Assembly: GCA_947488485.1 (NCBI GenBank)
Contig: CANKZO010000055.1
Coordinates: 1-12,029, forward strand
From: Opitutia bacterium
Lineage (GTDB): Bacteria > Verrucomicrobiota > Verrucomicrobiae > Opitutales > UBA953
Direction of reading: 5' to 3'
Length of the DNA: 12,029 bases
Notes under the pieces: model-generated
Seen by the model: only the letters and a program-made list of their open reading frames with translations
Told to the model about the DNA's origin: nothing
Databases searched by the model: none
Shown here: positions 6,015 through 12,029 of the stretch, in pieces
Layout: each line of letters opens with the position of its first letter
Position numbering within the stretch: the first letter of the stretch is position 1
Program-made: the position numbers and the translations under genes

Positions 6015-7322
6015 TCAAGCCCGGAGTGAGGCGAGGTAAGCTGCGAAGAACTTGCGGCGGTATTCGGCCCAGGTGTGCTTCTCGGCTTCTACGCGAGCGG
6101 CTTGGCCGATCTGGAAGAGTTCGTCGCGATGGGTCAGGGCCCAGTCGAGCTCCAGATGGATGGCTTCAGCACTGCCGGGCGCGATGAGCAAGCCGTTCCG
6201 GCGGTGCTGGATGAAATCAGCCCCGCCGGTGCTCGTGGTGCAAAGGACGGGCACCCCGCAGGCCATGGCCTCGAGAATGACGAGGCCGAAGCCTTCCGCG
6301 ATGGAGGGCAAGGCGATGAGATCGCACTGTTTCATGTCTGAAGCCAAGGCGGCATCGGAGAGTCCTCCGCGGATTTCTACGTCGACGCCTTCGAAGCCTC
6401 GGATGAGGTCCCGATCCACCGAGGCGCGGGTATAGATGATGAGCTTGGCAGCGCCTTTCGGGAGAGAGGCCAAGGCCGCGAGTAGGTAGCGCGCTCCCTT
6501 GCGTTGAGAAAGCGCGCCAACGAAACCGACGGTGAGCGGCTTAGCGACGGGCCGCTCGGTCCGAGCAGAGAAGAGCTCTAGGTCGACGCCATAGCCGACG
6601 ACATGGGCCGGCGCTTTCGAGCCGGCGGAGGCCAAGGAATGCTTCGTGAACGAGCTGGCGCAGATCACGGCGTCCGAACGGACGAAGGTGTCGTCATTAT
6701 GCGCGAACAGGGGCGACATCTCCGTCTCCCCCATGAGTGAAGACTTCGCTTCAGGGACTTTCTCGATTTCACGCTGAAAGAGTTCTCTCAGATATTTCCC
6801 GTTAGGGTGAACCTGGAAAAGCACCCTGGGCAGGCCGGAGCTTTCCATCATCTGGAATGCCGGCTCGGCGTAATAACTGTAGGCGATGAGCGGAACCTTC
6901 CGCGCCAACGCGACCTGGGCGGCCTTGGCGCTCAGCAGTCGATCGGCGGCGGCGAGATGCGGCGAGTCCTTGCGCCTGTCGATCCTTGCGCCCAGAGAAC
7001 GGAGGCACGATGTCCAAGAAGTGACGACTTTCCCCGCCGGCAGGCCTTCGGCATTCCGAGCGGCGGCGAGTCGCCGGAAGGAAGCGCCGAGCAACGGGAA
7101 GCGGGACCACGCGGCGGGGCAATAGGCGTCCGTGACCAAAGCTTCCAAGGCGCCGTGCTCTTGCAACGCCAAGGCTGACTGGTAACGGTCGCGAGCGCCC
7201 GCGAAAGTGATGACCGCCGATGGAGAAGAATGGGGCAAAGGATTGTTATTTTGTCCGCGGCCGGGATGGCCTCCCGGAGACTTGGGGCTGATGAAGCCGG
7301 CGCCGCCGATGACGATTCTCAC
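6015..7322 (-). CDS. Glycosyltransferase family 4 (GT-B fold)
   Basis: A GT4 glycosyltransferase of 435 residues if started at the GTG at 7322. The fold begins near residue 36 with AVITFAGARDRYQSALALQEHG. The C-terminal domain starts with VGFVGALSQRKGARYLL (265-281). The classic E343-x7-E351 motif lies in EGFGLVILEAMACGVPVL, followed by GGADFI and NGLLI. The GTG overlaps the gtrA stop as GTGA. However, residues 1-12 (MRIVIGGAGFIS) look like the start of a sugar-nucleotide epimerase, and residues 13-35 are low-complexity. A TTG at 7238 would give a cleaner 407-residue protein. No Shine-Dalgarno decides between them. The acceptor and sugar are unknown; a cytoplasmic repeat-unit transferase is likely. 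Confidence 0.88.
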   Translation of the reverse strand: MRIVIGGAGFISPKSPGGHPGRGQNNNPLPHSSPSAVITFAGARDRYQSALALQEHGALEALVTDAYCPAAWSRFPLLGASFRRLAAARNAEGLPAGKVVTSWTSCLRSLGARIDRRKDSPHLAAADRLLSAKAAQVALARKVPLIAYSYYAEPAFQMMESSGLPRVLFQVHPNGKYLRELFQREIEKVPEAKSSLMGETEMSPLFAHNDDTFVRSDAVICASSFTKHSLASAGSKAPAHVVGYGVDLELFSARTERPVAKPLTVGFVGALSQRKGARYLLAALASLPKGAAKLIIYTRASVDRDLIRGFEGVDVEIRGGLSDAALASDMKQCDLIALPSIAEGFGLVILEAMACGVPVLCTTSTGGADFIQHRRNGLLIAPGSAEAIHLELDWALTHRDELFQIGQAARVEAEKHTWAEYRRKFFAAYLASLRA

Positions 7323-7720
7323 GGGGTGCCGTCATGGGATGAACGGAAGACAAGGAAGTGGCCGGCAAGGAAGTTGCCGATCGGCTGCACCGGGACCTGC
7401 AACAAGAAAGCGAGATCTGGATCGACATCCAGGCCTTTCTGGAGCGCCGCGAACACGAGCGCCGCGAGCAAAAAGAACAGCACCCTGGCGGCGAAATAGG
7501 CCCCCAGGTCCCGCAGCCACGGGGAGGTGGAACCGAAAGTCCACCACCGGTGCAACATGAAGGCCAGCGCGAAGGCGACGCCGAAGCTGGCGACCCTCGC
7601 CCAAGATGGATCAAGCCCGGTGAGGATGAGGGCCTTGAAGGCTCCGTAATCGCAAAGCGTGATGGGCACGCCGGCGACGAGGAAGCGCAGCGCACGTTGG
7701 CGAAGGACTTGACGGCTCAT
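7319..7720 (-). CDS. GtrA family membrane protein
   Basis: A 133-residue GtrA-like protein with four predicted membrane segments, at about 11-31, 41-58, 73-93 and 103-123. Conserved features are FLVAGVPITLCDYGAFKALI near the N-terminus, HRWWTF (57-62) after segment 2, and NFLAGHFLVFR (116-126) at the end. The family is thought to move undecaprenyl-phosphate-linked sugars across the inner membrane. It overlaps the upstream GT2 as ATGA and the downstream GT4 as GTGA. The GT2 and the GT-C gene directly upstream supply the two other functions of a Gtr system, so this is probably the flippase of that side-branch module. Confidence 0.9.
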   Translation of the reverse strand: MSRQVLRQRALRFLVAGVPITLCDYGAFKALILTGLDPSWARVASFGVAFALAFMLHRWWTFGSTSPWLRDLGAYFAARVLFFLLAALVFAALQKGLDVDPDLAFLLQVPVQPIGNFLAGHFLVFRSSHDGTP

Positions 7721-8538
7721 CGCAGTTCGGATCGATCGGGTGACCCGGGGGGCAGTTTACGTGGACAACCGTAGATGCCCGCGTAGGCCCATTCGCCGAC
7801 ACGCAGGAGGGCGCGGCCAGGCAACGGAGGCAGACGACGCAGGCAGAGCAGACGCCACACCGAAAGGAACATCAAGGCCGAGGTGCGGAAGATCTGCACC
7901 TTGGAGCCGGGCTGATCAGCCCATGTCACGGGCCGCTCGCTGACGACCGCTCCGACCGAGCGGGCGGCGAGCAGGAGATCGACGTCGACCGCCATGTCGC
8001 AGGTGTCGACCTGCTCCAAGATGGCCGGCATCAGCGACGAGCGGAAGAATTTCGCCCCGCATTGGGTGTCGCGTGTCGTTAATCCCAGCAACAAGCGCAC
8101 GGCGAGATTGAAGCCCAGGCTGGTGACGCGACGACCCAAAGGACGTTCGGCCATCGCCCGGCGGCCGACCACGACGTCGGCCGCCGACTCGTCCAGCAGG
8201 CCGAAGAGCGAGGCGGCCGGCGTCGCGCCGTCCGCGTCGACAAAGCCGACCCAATCGACGCCGGCGTGATGACGGAACCCTGCGAGCAAAGCCCCCCCTT
8301 TGCCGATCGGCTCGGCGTATTCCATCCAGGACAGCTCGGCGGCGTCGCGCGCGACACGTTCGACGACCGCGGCCGTCCCATCCCGGCATCCGTTCAGTAC
8401 CACGAGAAAGCGAACGTCGAGATCGGCGCGGGCGCGGGCAAAGGCGAGATAGCTCCGGAGAGGCGCCTCAAGGCGGGCTTCTTCATTATAGGCCGGGACG
8501 ACGACCAGCACCCGGCGACGTTCTGAGGGCGCGGTCAT
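7717..8538 (-). CDS. GT2, polyprenol-phosphate sugar synthase-like (DPM/GtrB type)
   Basis: A 273-residue GT2 of the dolichol-phosphate-mannose-synthase-like group, which transfers a sugar from a nucleotide to a polyprenol phosphate. It has VVVPAYNEE (12-20) and VLNGCRDGT (47-55) in place of the usual VDDGSxDGT. PIGKGGALLAGF (77-88), the metal-binding DADG (101-104), DTQCGAKFF (157-165) and VDVDLL (184-189) follow. The C-terminus lacks the two clear membrane helices of GtrB, having only a short hydrophobic stretch near 219-233. The start is the ATG at 8538, which forms TGATG with the stop of the GT-C gene; the TTG one codon earlier is unneeded. Its stop overlaps gtrA. I infer that it makes the lipid-linked sugar used by the neighbouring GT-C. 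Confidence 0.87.
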   Translation of the reverse strand: MTAPSERRRVLVVVPAYNEEARLEAPLRSYLAFARARADLDVRFLVVLNGCRDGTAAVVERVARDAAELSWMEYAEPIGKGGALLAGFRHHAGVDWVGFVDADGATPAASLFGLLDESAADVVVGRRAMAERPLGRRVTSLGFNLAVRLLLGLTTRDTQCGAKFFRSSLMPAILEQVDTCDMAVDVDLLLAARSVGAVVSERPVTWADQPGSKVQIFRTSALMFLSVWRLLCLRRLPPLPGRALLRVGEWAYAGIYGCPRKLPPGSPDRSELR

Positions 8539-9986
8539 CAACGTGACGTCGGCACGCGGCGGAGGATGACATAGGGCCCATGCGCTCCCCGGGGGGCGGC
8601 CGAATCGGAAACATAGACCTGCTCCCAGGCACCACCGAGGTGTTCGGTGAGAATCGGGCGATCGACTTCCACCAAGACCAGCCAGCGGACTTTTCTGGCG
8701 AGTTCCGGATGGGCGGGCAGGAAGCGATCATATGGCCAGTAGGACTTCTGCCCGGAAGCCCGAAGCTCGTAATACAAGGACATCGAGCCTAGCGCCACCT
8801 CGTCAGGAGACGCCAGGCGGCGGAGCTCGACGACGGTCTGCCGTCGACTGCCTGCCTGCTCGACAGCTAGGGGCAACTCCTTCAGCCGGACGTAACAAGA
8901 AAGCAGGAACAGCAAGGCGATGACGCCGAGGAACCAGCCGCCGCGGCCGAAGGTCCGGGCGGCGCATACCGGCAGAATCGCGATCAGCAACGGCACCGTG
9001 ATCATCCAGCTGAACGGCGCCTGCCAGAGGCCGATGAGCTGAATGATCACGGGCACGCCGAGCAGAAGGCCGCACCCGAACCAGCCGGCCGTGGCCACTT
9101 CGTTGCGCCAGCCTCGGCCGGCAAGGCCTTCCGCCAGCACGAGTCCGAGGCACGCAGGAATGAGCACGATGAAATCCTTGCTGACATAGAACTTGTCGAG
9201 ATGGAAAGCCCGGCCGAAGTTCTCGCCACGATTGTCGAGAAAAGCCTGCCAGACTCCGATATGCCCATAAGCCCAGCGCAGGAGCAAGACTCCCGTGATC
9301 AGGCCCGCCGCGAGGCATAGTCCTGACACGAATGTTTCGCGCGTTCGGCGCCAAAGGAAGATACCGGCCGCGGCGAGGGCGAAATAGCCGCAGAACTGCA
9401 GTCCGAAGAACACGCAGGCCGGACCGAGGGAAAAGGCCAGGAGGCGCGCCCGCCCGTTGGTCGCCGCCGGGAAGAAAGCACCAAGGAACCAGGCGAAGAG
9501 CAGCAGCGCGCAAGCATCGTGGCGCGCATGGAAGATCGCGTTGCCCGCCAGGGAATGCATCATCATGCAGAGCGCCACCAGGGCAACGGCTGCCGTCCTG
9601 CCCATCGGATGTCGCTCCCAGACCCAGCGCGTGAGCAGGATGGCACCGACGAGCTGGACGAGGAAGAAAAACGCGTGGGCGGAGAACTGGCCAAAGCCGG
9701 CCAATTTAAACCAGCCGGCCAGGAGCAGGGGCGCGCCCGGATTGCTGAGCCCCCACGTGGCGCCGTACCCCAAGTGACTTATACCATTGGAAAGAAAGCC
9801 CTCGCCGAAGGCCAAGGAGGCGCCTGGCTCGACATAGAAAACCTCATCGGTCCATGCGGGATTGAACAATACCGCGACCAATGAAAGCCCGAGGGAGAGC
9901 GCAGCGATGACGCCTAACGAGGGCGACCAGCGGACAAACCACTCGGAAACGGGGACGGCGGAAGAAGCCGTGGGGGGCGAGGTCAT
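8538..9986 (-). CDS. GT-C membrane glycosyltransferase (GT39/ArnT-like)
   Basis: A 482-residue integral membrane protein with about ten hydrophobic segments between residues 24 and 364, then a soluble C-terminal region of about 115 residues facing the periplasm. After the first helix comes AWTDEVFYVEPGASLA. Asp47-Glu48 fit the acidic pair in the first periplasmic loop of GT-C enzymes that use polyprenol-phosphate sugars. HARHDA (153-158) resembles the second conserved loop of PMT/ArnT-like proteins. I take it as the transferase that adds a lipid-phosphate-linked sugar outside the cytoplasm. It overlaps the aminotransferase (ATGA) and the GT2 (TGATG). A Wzy-type polymerase is a less likely alternative because of the DE motif and the Gtr-type neighbours. 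Donor and acceptor are unknown. Confidence 0.75.
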   Translation of the reverse strand: MTSPPTASSAVPVSEWFVRWSPSLGVIAALSLGLSLVAVLFNPAWTDEVFYVEPGASLAFGEGFLSNGISHLGYGATWGLSNPGAPLLLAGWFKLAGFGQFSAHAFFFLVQLVGAILLTRWVWERHPMGRTAAVALVALCMMMHSLAGNAIFHARHDACALLLFAWFLGAFFPAATNGRARLLAFSLGPACVFFGLQFCGYFALAAAGIFLWRRTRETFVSGLCLAAGLITGVLLLRWAYGHIGVWQAFLDNRGENFGRAFHLDKFYVSKDFIVLIPACLGLVLAEGLAGRGWRNEVATAGWFGCGLLLGVPVIIQLIGLWQAPFSWMITVPLLIAILPVCAARTFGRGGWFLGVIALLFLLSCYVRLKELPLAVEQAGSRRQTVVELRRLASPDEVALGSMSLYYELRASGQKSYWPYDRFLPAHPELARKVRWLVLVEVDRPILTEHLGGAWEQVYVSDSAAPRGAHGPYVILRRVPTSR

Positions 9987-11113
9987 GAGACGATCCCTTT
10001 GATGGCAGCGATGACGCGACTACGTTCCGGCTCGCTCAGGCCGGCGCCGGAGGGAAGGCAGAGGCCTTGATCAAAGAGGCGCTCGCTGACTTTGCCGCCG
10101 TGCATTTCGGCGCCGGCGAAGACGGGCTGGAGATGCATAGGCTTCCAGACGGGTCGGGCCTCGATATTCTCAGCTTCGAGCGCGAGACGGACCTGCTCGC
10201 GAGTGACACCCGCGATCTGGGGATCGATGGTGAGGCAAGTGAGCCAGCGAGTCGACTGTCCCCAGGAAGCCTCGGGCTGCATAGTCACTCCAGGCAGTGA
10301 TTTGAAGGCTTCGGCATACGCCTTGAAATGTGCGCGGCGACGCGAGACCTTACCGGATAGGCGGGTGAGCTGACCCAAGCCGATGCTGGCGGCGATATTG
10401 CTGAGGCGATAGTTATAGCCGACGGTGGAATGCTGATAATGGGGAGCGGCATCCCGGGCCTGGGTCGCCAAGAACCGCGCCTGCTTAGCGAGTTCGGCGT
10501 CATCAGTGACAAGCATGCCACCACCGCCGGTGGTGATGATTTTATTGCCGTTGAAAGAATGGATGCCGGCCAGGCCGAAAGAGCCGGGCGAGGCTTCGCC
10601 ATAGGTCGCACCGAGGGCTTCAGCCGCGTCCTCGATGAGCTTCACGCCATGCTTATCACAACAGGCCTTGATGGGAGTGATATCCGCCGACTGACCGTAG
10701 AGGTGGACAAGGACGAGAGCCTTGGGCTTCTTGCCAGCCTTGACCTTCTGCTCAATAACCGCGCAGGCGAGGTCAGGATCCATGTTCCAGCTACGCTCCT
10801 CCGAGTCGATGAAGACGGGCTTGGCCCCGAGATAGGTGATGGGGGCCGCCGAAGCGATGAAGGTGAGCGAAGAACACAGGACTTCATCACCCGGGCCCAC
10901 GCCGGCGAGACGGAGGGCGAGATGCAGCGCAGCCGTGCCGGACGAGACAGCCACGGCATGTTTCGAGCCGACGATGACGGCGAAATCTTCTTCAAACGCG
11001 TCGAGATTCGGACCCGCCGGCGCGATCCAATTGGATTGGAAGGCTTCTAGGACGTGTTCGATTTCGGCACTGCCGATGTCGGGAGGGGAGAGGTAGATGC
11101 GGGGGAGAGGCAT
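9983..11113 (-). CDS. DegT/DnrJ/EryC1/StrS aminotransferase, PglE/EpsN-like
   Basis: A 376-residue PLP-dependent sugar aminotransferase. LSPPDIG (8-14) and NWIAPAGPNLDAFE (28-41) begin the protein. SSGTAALHLALR (57-68) binds the cofactor phosphate, and EDAAEALGATYG (161-172) holds the Asp that contacts the pyridine nitrogen. SFNGNKIITTGGGGM (186-200) carries the Schiff-base Lys191, and GYNYRLSNIAASIGLGQL (232-249) follows. These motifs resemble PglE/EpsN, which aminate a UDP-4-keto-6-deoxy-HexNAc towards UDP-bacillosamine-type sugars; other 4-keto or 3-keto substrates are possible. The partner dehydratase and acetyltransferase are not in the window. The start is followed at once by family sequence. 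The leader (11114-11174) is AT-rich, with no Shine-Dalgarno. Its stop overlaps the GT-C start as ATGA. Confidence 0.92.
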   Translation of the reverse strand: MPLPRIYLSPPDIGSAEIEHVLEAFQSNWIAPAGPNLDAFEEDFAVIVGSKHAVAVSSGTAALHLALRLAGVGPGDEVLCSSLTFIASAAPITYLGAKPVFIDSEERSWNMDPDLACAVIEQKVKAGKKPKALVLVHLYGQSADITPIKACCDKHGVKLIEDAAEALGATYGEASPGSFGLAGIHSFNGNKIITTGGGGMLVTDDAELAKQARFLATQARDAAPHYQHSTVGYNYRLSNIAASIGLGQLTRLSGKVSRRRAHFKAYAEAFKSLPGVTMQPEASWGQSTRWLTCLTIDPQIAGVTREQVRLALEAENIEARPVWKPMHLQPVFAGAEMHGGKVSERLFDQGLCLPSGAGLSEPERSRVIAAIKGIVS

Positions 11114-11174
11114 GAGTTTAAGGATTTAAATCAAAGGGAGACCGGAAACCGGATAGTTAGATGCATAACATTCT

Positions 11175-11212
11175 CGGGTGGCAGGTGGCAGCCCCAGGTG
11201 GCGGGTGGCGGG
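11175..11212 (+). repeat. GGTGGC-heptamer element, left flank of the four-helix-bundle unit
   Basis: A 38-bp element with layout C-(NGGTGGC)x2-AGCCCC-(NGGTGGC)x2-GGG. It is repeated in inverted orientation at 11673-11710 with only 3 mismatches, at three heptamer first bases. The G-rich strand is the plus strand. It lies 61 bp upstream of the aminotransferase start. Confidence 0.8.
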
Positions 11213-11242
11213 AAGGGGCTAGGTCGGGCTGGGTAGTGTCTG

Positions 11243-11259
11243 GTGTTTAACCTAAACAC
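11243..11259. promoter_or_regulatory. Perfect 7-bp inverted repeat in the leader of the four-helix-bundle gene
   Basis: GTGTTTA (11243-11249) and TAAACAC (11253-11259) form a perfect palindrome with a 3-bp centre, ending 20 bp before the ATG at 11280. It could be an operator bound by a dimer or an mRNA leader hairpin. No T run follows, so it is not a terminator. The function is unproven. Confidence 0.4.
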
Positions 11260-11279
11260 GATTGGGCAAACTTCTGACT

Positions 11280-11654
11280 ATGTGTGCCGCCCCTATTCAA
11301 CTTCGCGTACTGACCTTGGCTAACGAGTTATCTGAGAAGATTTACCGGCTGACCGACGGTCGTCTGTATCGAGGTGATGGGGTGCTGCGTAATCAAATTC
11401 GTCGAGCGGGCCTGTCGGTATCCAGCAATATCGCTGAGGGTGACGGGCGGAGGTATAGCCGAGAAGGAATTCGATTCTTCCAGATTGCCATCGCTTCCGC
11501 TGAAGAATGTAAGAGCCAGCTCGGCGTGGCTGGTAAACTGGGTGCGATTCCTGCTTCAGAGGCGAATCGTGCCATCGAAGACTATTCCGTCGTCTGCAGA
11601 ATGCTTAACCGTCTCATTATCTCCCGTAAGTCACGTGGGGATAAGCTGGAGTGA
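11280..11654 (+). CDS. Four-helix-bundle protein (23S rRNA intervening-sequence type)
   Basis: A 124-residue protein of the S23/IVP-like four-helix-bundle family, first known from open frames inside 23S rRNA intervening sequences; its molecular role is not settled. The signature is QIRRAGLSVSSNIAEGDGRRYSREGIRFFQIAIASAEECKSQL, at about 39-81, with NIAEG at 50-54. Hydrophobic helices before and after complete the bundle, and the C-terminus is basic. I chose the ATG at 11280 over an in-frame TTG at 11262. There is no Shine-Dalgarno. It is the only plus-strand gene, it is flanked by inverted GGTGGC elements, and its stop is followed within four bases by further heptamer-like sequence (AGGTGGC on the minus strand at 11658-11664). 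Its base composition appears less GC-rich than its neighbours by eye. Confidence 0.9.
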   Translation: MCAAPIQLRVLTLANELSEKIYRLTDGRLYRGDGVLRNQIRRAGLSVSSNIAEGDGRRYSREGIRFFQIAIASAEECKSQLGVAGKLGAIPASEANRAIEDYSVVCRMLNRLIISRKSRGDKLE

Positions 11655-11672
11655 CCTGCCACCTGAATCCAC

Positions 11673-11710
11673 CCCGCCACCTGCCACCCGGGGCTGCCAC
11701 CCGCCACCCG
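11673..11710 (-). repeat. GGTGGC-heptamer element, right flank of the four-helix-bundle unit
   Basis: The inverted partner of 11175-11212, with 35 of 38 positions identical; the G-rich strand is the minus strand. One further complete heptamer (11658-11664) and degenerate ones extend the array inward to the stop codon of the four-helix-bundle gene. It ends 13 bp before the stop of the EpsI-like gene. Confidence 0.8.
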
Positions 11711-11723
11711 GAACGAGGTATTC

Positions 11724-12029
11724 TTACTTCCACTTCTGATCTCCGTAAATCCCAAGCGAGGCAAGCGACTGCCACAGCGCTCCATTCGCGGGATCAGCAA
11801 ATATATCCTCTACCCTACTCCCCGACGATATCCGTACAAACATCTGCTCATTCTTCTGATTAAGTCCATAAGCCCGAATATCTTTCCAGACGAGTGGCAG
11901 GCGTTCGAGTCGACCAAACAATCCGTTGCGCCAACCGGCTTCCTGTTCTTCGTAACGATTCGGTTCACCGTTCACGAGATGCCAGAAGGCGACATTCTGC
12001 TTCCCGCCGTTGGGGACGATATATTGGCC
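11724..12029 (-). CDS. 3' end of a protein gene, possibly EpsI/exosortase-associated (partial)
   Basis: The frame is open from the right edge of the window to the TAA at 11724-11726, giving the last 101 residues of a longer protein. A GTG lies in frame at 11975, but the 18 codons before it are also open and protein-like (VPNGGKQNVAFWHLVNGE), so the start is outside the window. The pattern of an aromatic/WH core, VNGEPNRY, a helix, then LERLPLVWKDIRAYG and NEQMFVRISS recalls the end of EpsI-family proteins that accompany exosortases (often near polysaccharide loci). This is only a weak resemblance recognised by eye. Otherwise it is a hypothetical protein. It reads in the same direction as the biosynthetic genes and was probably their upstream neighbour before the four-helix-bundle unit separated them by about 610 bp. 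Confidence 0.6.
   Translation of the reverse strand, partial: GQYIVPNGGKQNVAFWHLVNGEPNRYEEQEAGWRNGLFGRLERLPLVWKDIRAYGLNQKNEQMFVRISSGSRVEDIFADPANGALWQSLASLGIYGDQKWK

Larger units (their letters stand above)
11175..11710 (+). mobile_element. Candidate inverted-repeat-bounded four-helix-bundle unit
   Basis: This 536-bp block consists of one short plus-strand gene between near-identical 38-bp inverted repeats. It sits between two minus-strand genes of a cluster whose other members are all on the minus strand. A solo copy of the end repeat occurs at 100-137. The layout resembles a small non-autonomous transposable unit or a REP-associated gene. There is no transposase and no evident target-site duplication, so mobility is only a hypothesis. 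Confidence 0.35.

Noticed and set aside
8538..9986. Assignment of the large membrane protein as Wzy polymerase
   Set aside because: The Asp-Glu pair after the first helix, the HARHDA loop and the coupling to GtrB- and GtrA-like genes fit a GT-C glycosyltransferase better, although Wzy cannot be fully excluded.
11262..11279. TTG start for the four-helix-bundle gene at 11262
   Set aside because: An in-frame ATG follows six codons later, and the family fold begins after it.

Overview
The window looks like part of a surface-polysaccharide (O-antigen, capsule or exopolysaccharide) locus from a GC-rich Gram-negative bacterium. I suspect Verrucomicrobiota, perhaps Opitutales. The reasons are tightly overlapping genes with almost no visible Shine-Dalgarno sequences, repeat-laden intergenic DNA built from GGTGGC heptamers and GTAGGG inverted repeats, a solitary four-helix-bundle (23S rRNA intervening-sequence type) gene, and a possible EpsI/exosortase-type neighbour. 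The taxonomic call is an inference; there is no marker gene here.

Nearly everything is on the minus strand and is read from right to left. At the right edge is the 3' end of an EpsI-like protein (11724-12029, partial). Next comes an island with one plus-strand gene, a four-helix-bundle protein (11280-11654), flanked by 38-bp inverted copies of a GGTGGC-heptamer element. Then follow a PglE/EpsN-like aminotransferase (9983-11113), a GT-C membrane glycosyltransferase (8538-9986), a polyprenol-phosphate-sugar-synthase-like GT2 (7717-8538), GtrA (7319-7720), a GT4 (6015-7322), a Wzx flippase (4469-5908), a GT2 (3444-4469), a GT4 (2321-3451), a GT11 fucosyltransferase (1323-2324) and an FkbM methyltransferase (333-1145). 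A strong rho-independent terminator (297-324) ends the unit, followed by about 290 bp of mixed repeats.

Most junctions are start/stop overlaps of 1, 4 or 8 bp (TGATG, ATGA, GTGA), which indicates translational coupling. Only two gaps interrupt this chain. One, of 106 bp between the GT4 and wzx, carries a copy of a GCAAAGG-type repeat. The other, of 177 bp between GT11 and FkbM, carries a promoter-like sequence.

In outline, the aminotransferase supplies an amino-sugar nucleotide. The soluble GT4, GT2 and GT11 enzymes extend a lipid-linked repeat unit in the cytoplasm, probably including an alpha-1,2-fucose. FkbM may O-methylate a sugar, and Wzx flips the unit. The GT2-GtrA-GT-C trio looks like a GtrB/GtrA/GtrC-type side branch that moves a sugar on undecaprenyl phosphate across the membrane and adds it outside. 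Priming transferase, Wzy polymerase and most sugar-nucleotide genes are not in the window.

The most interesting item is the inverted-repeat-bounded four-helix-bundle unit, with a matching third copy of its repeat 11 kb away. Second is an apparent epimerase N-terminal remnant at the start of the GT4 gene at 7322.
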